Origin: JAJDXW01 sp965202895
Lineage (GTDB): Bacteria > Pseudomonadota > Gammaproteobacteria > HK1
Direction: 5' to 3'
Assembly: GCA_965202895.1 (NCBI GenBank)
Contig: OZ241901.1
Span: 1,302,001-1,366,000, forward strand
Length of the DNA stretch: 64,000 nucleotides
Shown here one piece after another: positions 60,796 through 64,000 of the stretch. The notes under the pieces were generated by a model that made no database searches, was not told the origin of the DNA, and worked only from the letters and a program-made list of their open reading frames with translations. Numbering within the stretch: the first letter of the stretch is position 1; each line of letters begins with the position of its first letter. The translations under genes were made by a program, and so were the position numbers.

Positions 60796-62550
60796 ATGAC
60801 GGAGATCGCAAACGACCCGACCCGCCGCATGACCGGGGGCCGCGCCCTCGCGGAGATGCTGAAGCTCCACGAGTGCGGGCCGATGTTCGGGATGGGCGGG
60901 TTCCAGCTTCTCCCCTTCTACGACGCGGTACGCGAGCTGGGCCTCGGCCATACCCTGATCAACGACGAGCGGTGCGGCGCGTTCGCGGCCGACGCCTTCG
61001 CCCGGGTCTCCGGGCGCCCCGGGGTCTGCGACGCGACCCTCGGCCCCGGCGCGACGAACCTCGCGACCGGGCTCGTCGAATCCCTCAACGCCGGCGTTCC
61101 GCTCATCGCGATCATCGGCAACACGAACCGTGCGCACTCGTGGAAGAACATGACCCAGGAGTCGCGCCAGGACGAGATCCTCGCGCCGGCCGCGAAGGAG
61201 CTGATCCGGGTCGAGGACGGCAACCGCATGCCGGAGCTGGTGCGCCGCGCCTACACCGTCGCCACCTCCGGGCGCCCGGGCCCGGTGGTGCTCGACGTAC
61301 CGGAGGACGTCGCGCACGGCGAGTTCGACTACCCGAGGACGGAGCTTCGCGCCGGCGCGAACCGGATCCCGGCGCGGCGCATCCGGCCCGGCCGGGCCGA
61401 GACGGAGGCGGCGGCGGTTCTGCTCCGCCGCTCCCGGCGGCCTCTCATCCTGGCGGGGGGCGGGGTCCACCTCTCCGGCGCGTGGACCGCGCTCCGCGCG
61501 CTCGCCGAGGCCGAATCCATCCCGGTCGCGCATACCCTGAGTGGAAAGGGCTCGCTCCCCTGCGGCCATCCCCTCGGTGTCGGGCTCTTCGGCCGCTGGA
61601 GCCGGATCGCGAACGACCTGATGGAGCGGTCGGACTGCCTGCTCGCGGTCGGCTGCAAGATGGGCGAGATCTCGACCCGGCGCTACGTGCTTCCCCCCGC
61701 CTCCGTCCCCTTCATCCAGCTCGACGTCGTCGCCGAGGAGATCGGGCGCTCGAACCGGGTGGACGCCGGGCTCTGGGGGGACGCGGCGGAGGGCCTCCGG
61801 GACCTTGCCGCCGCGCTCGCGGACGACGATCCCGCCGCCCGCCGGGCCGGGCGCGAGCCCTGGCTCGCGGACGCCGCGGCCCGCATGGCGAAGTGGCGGG
61901 AGGAGGCGGAGCCGCGATACGCCTCCGACGAACGGCCGATCCACATGGCGCGCCTCATCCGCGAGCTGCAGCAGGTCATGCCGGAGGAGGGCGTCCTCGT
62001 CGTGGACGGCGGCTTCGCCGCCCACTGGACGGGCCTTCTCTACGACAGCCCGCGGGCGGGGCGCTGCTACGTCGCGAACCGCGGCTTCGCCTCCATCGGG
62101 TACGGCCTGCCGGGGGCGATGGGCGCGCAGCTCGCGGCCCGCGCCGAGCTCGGCGATGCTCCCGTCGTCGGCCTGACCGGAGACGGGGGCTTCAACATGG
62201 TGCTGGGGGAGCTCGAAACGGCCCGTCGCCTCGGGCTCGGCCTCACCCTCGCCATCGTCAACAACGCGGCGAGCGGCTACGTCAAGGCGCTCCAGCACAG
62301 CCTGTTCGGCGGCAACTACCAGTCGGCGGACCTGAGCGAGACGGACTACGCGGCGGTCGCCCGCGCCCTCGGCTGCGAGGGCCTCCGGGTGGAGGACCCG
62401 GCCGCCCTCGGAGCCGCGTTCCGGGCCGGCATGGCCTCGCGCGGCGTACCGACCGTCATCGACGTGGTGGTGACCCGCGACCCCGCGAAGATGCTCCCGG
62501 GGGTGGACAGCCGCGCCGCCCCGGTGCGAGCCGGCGACCGCCCCGCCTGA
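60796..62550 (+). CDS. Thiamine-diphosphate-dependent enzyme, acetolactate-synthase-like
   Basis: A 584-residue ThDP enzyme. The catalytic Glu is in INDERCGAFAADAFARVSG. GPGATNLATGLVESLNAGVP and VVLDVPEDVAHG are the N-terminal blocks. The ThDP/Mg motif is LTGDGGFNMVLGELETARRL followed by AIVNNAAS. ATG at 60796 follows GGAGCGGAAGAAGG. Lack of a nearby regulatory subunit gene argues against a biosynthetic acetolactate synthase; a carboligase or decarboxylase of a catabolic route is more likely. Confidence 0.9.
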   Translation: MTEIANDPTRRMTGGRALAEMLKLHECGPMFGMGGFQLLPFYDAVRELGLGHTLINDERCGAFAADAFARVSGRPGVCDATLGPGATNLATGLVESLNAGVPLIAIIGNTNRAHSWKNMTQESRQDEILAPAAKELIRVEDGNRMPELVRRAYTVATSGRPGPVVLDVPEDVAHGEFDYPRTELRAGANRIPARRIRPGRAETEAAAVLLRRSRRPLILAGGGVHLSGAWTALRALAEAESIPVAHTLSGKGSLPCGHPLGVGLFGRWSRIANDLMERSDCLLAVGCKMGEISTRRYVLPPASVPFIQLDVVAEEIGRSNRVDAGLWGDAAEGLRDLAAALADDDPAARRAGREPWLADAAARMAKWREEAEPRYASDERPIHMARLIRELQQVMPEEGVLVVDGGFAAHWTGLLYDSPRAGRCYVANRGFASIGYGLPGAMGAQLAARAELGDAPVVGLTGDGGFNMVLGELETARRLGLGLTLAIVNNAASGYVKALQHSLFGGNYQSADLSETDYAAVARALGCEGLRVEDPAALGAAFRAGMASRGVPTVIDVVVTRDPAKMLPGVDSRAAPVRAGDRPA

Positions 62551-62801
62551 GCGCGTCTCCCGGGTCCGTCCGGGTCCGTCCGGGGGATGCCGCGGGCGGC
62601 GGAACGAAGGGAGGGGCAAGCGCCTCCGTTCGCCGAACGTCGTCTTCCGTCGTGGAGCCGGACGGCTCCGGCCGCCCGTCCCCGCGTTTCGAGGGCGCGA
62701 AGGCGTGTCGTTCCGGGCCGCAAGCGTATCGGCAGGCCGTTGGCCGGGAGAGAACCGGTTCTTCCGGGACAGGGAGCCTGCCCACCTCGCGGGGCGAAGG
62801 G

Positions 62802-62985
62802 CAGGGCAACCGCATTCGGGATTCCCGATGCGTCGTGATGGCCGAGCTGGCGTTGGCAGGGGTCGATTTCCGGGTGCGGAGCGCCGAAATCGGCCTGACG
62901 AGCCGGCTTGAAGGTTGCTTGTGGCGTCCGGCGGACGGTTTCGGGCGGGCAGACGGCATGTTCCGTCCAAATGCGATTGCCCTTG
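62802..62985. repeat. Inverted-repeat-bounded element, family A, copy 2 (184 bp)
   Basis: Starts CAGGGCAACCGCATTCGG and ends with the inverse (AAATGCGATTGCCCTTG). It matches 23189-23372 closely over its whole length (for example GATTCCCGATGCGTCGTGAT and GCGTCCGGCGGACG). It lies just upstream of the thioredoxin-like gene. Confidence 0.75.
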
Positions 62986-63026
62986 GGGGCGACGCGGCGA
63001 AGACGGATCCCGGGGTGCGGCCGGCC

Positions 63027-63032
63027 TATAAT
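63027..63032 (+). promoter_or_regulatory. Perfect -10 box (TATAAT) of the thioredoxin-like gene
   Basis: A consensus TATAAT, rare in this GC-rich sequence, lies 29 bp before the start codon at 63062. No good -35 box is visible at the standard distance. Confidence 0.4.
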
Positions 63033-63061
63033 GGGCGCCGGTCCAATCCGGAGCCCGTCCG

Positions 63062-63463
63062 ATGAATCGACGCGAACTTCTGGCCGCGGCGGCCGCGCTC
63101 GCCTTCGTGGCCCCCGGTGCGAGAGCGGGCGGCAGGCCGCACGTCGACTACAGCCGGGAGGCTTACGAGCGGGCGGTCGCGAGCGGGAAGCCTCTGCTCC
63201 TCGACTTCTACACCGAGTGGTGAGGGGTCTGCCGTGCGCAGGGACGCACCGTGAGTGCGTTGATGAACGAGAACCCCGCCTACCGGGCGGTCACCGTGAT
63301 GAAGGTCGATTGGAGCGAACACCACGGCAGCGACGTCGCTCGGGAGCACGCCGTCAGGCGGCGGTCGACCCTGGTGATGCTGCGCGGCGGCGAGGAGGTC
63401 GGGCGGGTGATCGGAAGCACGAGCCGCGACGACATCGAGGCCCTGTTCGAGGCCGCCATCTAG
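63062..63463 (+). CDS. Exported thioredoxin-like protein with in-frame TGA, probable selenoprotein
   Basis: Read through TGA at 63221-63223, the frame gives 133 residues ending at TAG 63461. Residues 1-22 are a signal peptide with an N-terminal RR pair (MNRRELLAAAAALAFVAPGA). Then KPLLLDFYTEW-TGA-GVCRAQGR: the TGA falls at residue 54, where thioredoxin-fold proteins have the first Cys of W-C-x-x-C, so the site would be U-G-V-C. After the TGA the protein continues in frame with VTVMKVDWSEHH, RRRSTLVMLRGGEEVGRVIG and DDIEALFEAA, the normal C-terminal half of periplasmic thioredoxins. GGAG lies 8 bp before the ATG. A SECIS-like hairpin follows (63244-63260). A nonsense mutation or sequencing error is the alternative. 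selABCD are not in the window. Confidence 0.72.
63244..63260 (+). promoter_or_regulatory. Candidate bacterial SECIS hairpin
   Basis: ACGCAC at 63244-63249 pairs perfectly with GTGCGT at 63255-63260 around a five-base loop CGTGA; one G-T wobble can extend the stem. The loop begins 27 bases after the TGA. It has G among its first two bases. Both fit the published bacterial SECIS model (small apical loop with an early G, located roughly 16-37 bases after the UGA). A weaker competing stem (CTGC at 63229 with GCAG at 63238) exists. Confidence 0.5.
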
Positions 63464-64000
63464 ACCGCCCGGGCCGCGCACCGTCCTCCCGCGGTGGACG
63501 CCGCTCCGGCGCCCGGCGGCGGGCCGTCCTCCCGTCCGGGCTGCCTCGACCGCGCGAACGCACCGGCGTCGGCTGCCCACCGCCCTCCGCGGTCCCTGCT
63601 CCGCTTGCAGGCCGGGCAAGCCGGCCTCGGCTTGGCGGCCGGCCTGCCATGGCCGGCCGCACTCATCGGAAGGAAGCGCCACCGGCGCTTCATCGGACCC
63701 CGGCTCGCCCTTCAGCGTCTCGCGGCCCGCCGCCGCGGCGCGTCTCGACACCCTCGCGATGAAGGGAGCGGAGACGTTCCGGCCGGCTTCGCATCGCCGG
63801 CACGGCCGTCCCGGCCGGCCCGGACGCCTCTCCGGGACGGCCGCGCCGTCCGCCGGGCGGTCCCCGCGGAGCTCCGGTCGTGCATGGCCGGTATCGGGAG
63901 ATGGATGGGTACGGGGCTCCGGACATCGGACCTGGTTCGGGCCGCCATCGCCGGGCGGCCCGGCCGGGGCGGACCGGGAACACGCCGGAGCTCCGAAGCG
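63464..64000. other. Right-end region, no gene seen
   Basis: GC-rich sequence after the thioredoxin-like gene without a recognisable protein. About 40 bp at 63718-63757 resembles 22417-22456. The window ends inside this stretch. Confidence 0.35.

Noticed and set aside
63221..63223. Simple pseudogene explanation for the thioredoxin-like gene
   Set aside because: Not excluded, but less likely: the frame is intact on both sides, the stop is exactly at the catalytic cysteine, and a suitably placed hairpin follows.
1..64000. CRISPR arrays, tRNA and rRNA genes
   Set aside because: No regularly spaced repeats, no tRNA-like cloverleaf with a T-loop motif and no rRNA sequence was recognised by eye; a dedicated scan could still find a divergent tRNA.
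63464..64000. Minus-strand open frames at the right end
   Set aside because: Arg/Pro/Ala-rich shadows without family similarity.

Overview
This is a very GC-rich (roughly 70% G+C) bacterial chromosome segment with dense, overlapping gene pairs (ATGA, GTGA and TTGA junctions), many GTG and TTG starts, and gene families typical of Pseudomonadota: HisB/HisH, LutABC, a DUF898 protein, a mycobacterial/proteobacterial-type 7Fe ferredoxin, and peptide and SsuBC-type ABC importers. No rRNA, tRNA or CRISPR was seen, so lineage below phylum is not settled. The cell looks like a heterotroph with large scavenging and catabolic capacity.

Layout. 350-3633: glycosyltransferase, histidine phosphatase and polysaccharide deacetylase. 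3.2-7.3 kb: a small accessory patch in which a ~0.55 kb segment (the deacetylase 3' end and its flank) is duplicated around a toxin-antitoxin pair, followed by a P-loop ATPase and a second, truncated toxin-antitoxin pair. 7.7-17.5 kb: a molybdopterin oxidoreductase and a complete peptide-type ABC importer (fused double ATPase, binding protein, two permeases). 17.6-24.4 kb: small membrane protein, M48 peptidase, DUF898 protein, MATE-like transporter, glutathione transferase, SDR. 24.7-26.4 kb: hisH and hisB. 26.9-30.2 kb: lutABC lactate-oxidation operon.

30.6-47 kb is a catabolic island. An NMT1/THI5-type ABC importer with an amidohydrolase (plus strand) faces a nine-gene minus-strand operon: binding protein, ATPase, permease, FAD oxidoreductase, class III CoA transferase, enoyl-CoA hydratase, ferredoxin, LysR regulator and a second amidohydrolase. 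The first amidohydrolase is present twice as a 1,557-bp direct repeat about 12.1 kb apart. The junctions lie at a transposase fragment and near an IS256-type terminal remnant. An intact IS256-family element with a perfect 8-bp target duplication follows.

48.8-56.4 kb holds an IlvD/Edd dehydratase, a ketopantoate-reductase-like protein and a flavin reductase. It also holds two diverged members of one PIN-like nuclease family, each preceded by a short gene (a candidate two-gene toxin-antitoxin-like module). 57-64 kb has an AAA-ATPase/PD-(D/E)XK protein, an SDR, an unrecognised protein with an internal duplication, and a thiamine-diphosphate enzyme.

The most notable item is at 63062-63463. It is an exported thioredoxin-like gene whose reading frame carries an in-frame TGA exactly where the first active-site cysteine belongs (W-TGA-G-V-C). 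A 6-bp hairpin with a CGUGA loop lies at the distance expected of a bacterial SECIS, so this is probably a selenoprotein. Two families of short inverted-repeat-bounded intergenic elements (184 bp; 199/309 bp) are also present in two copies each.
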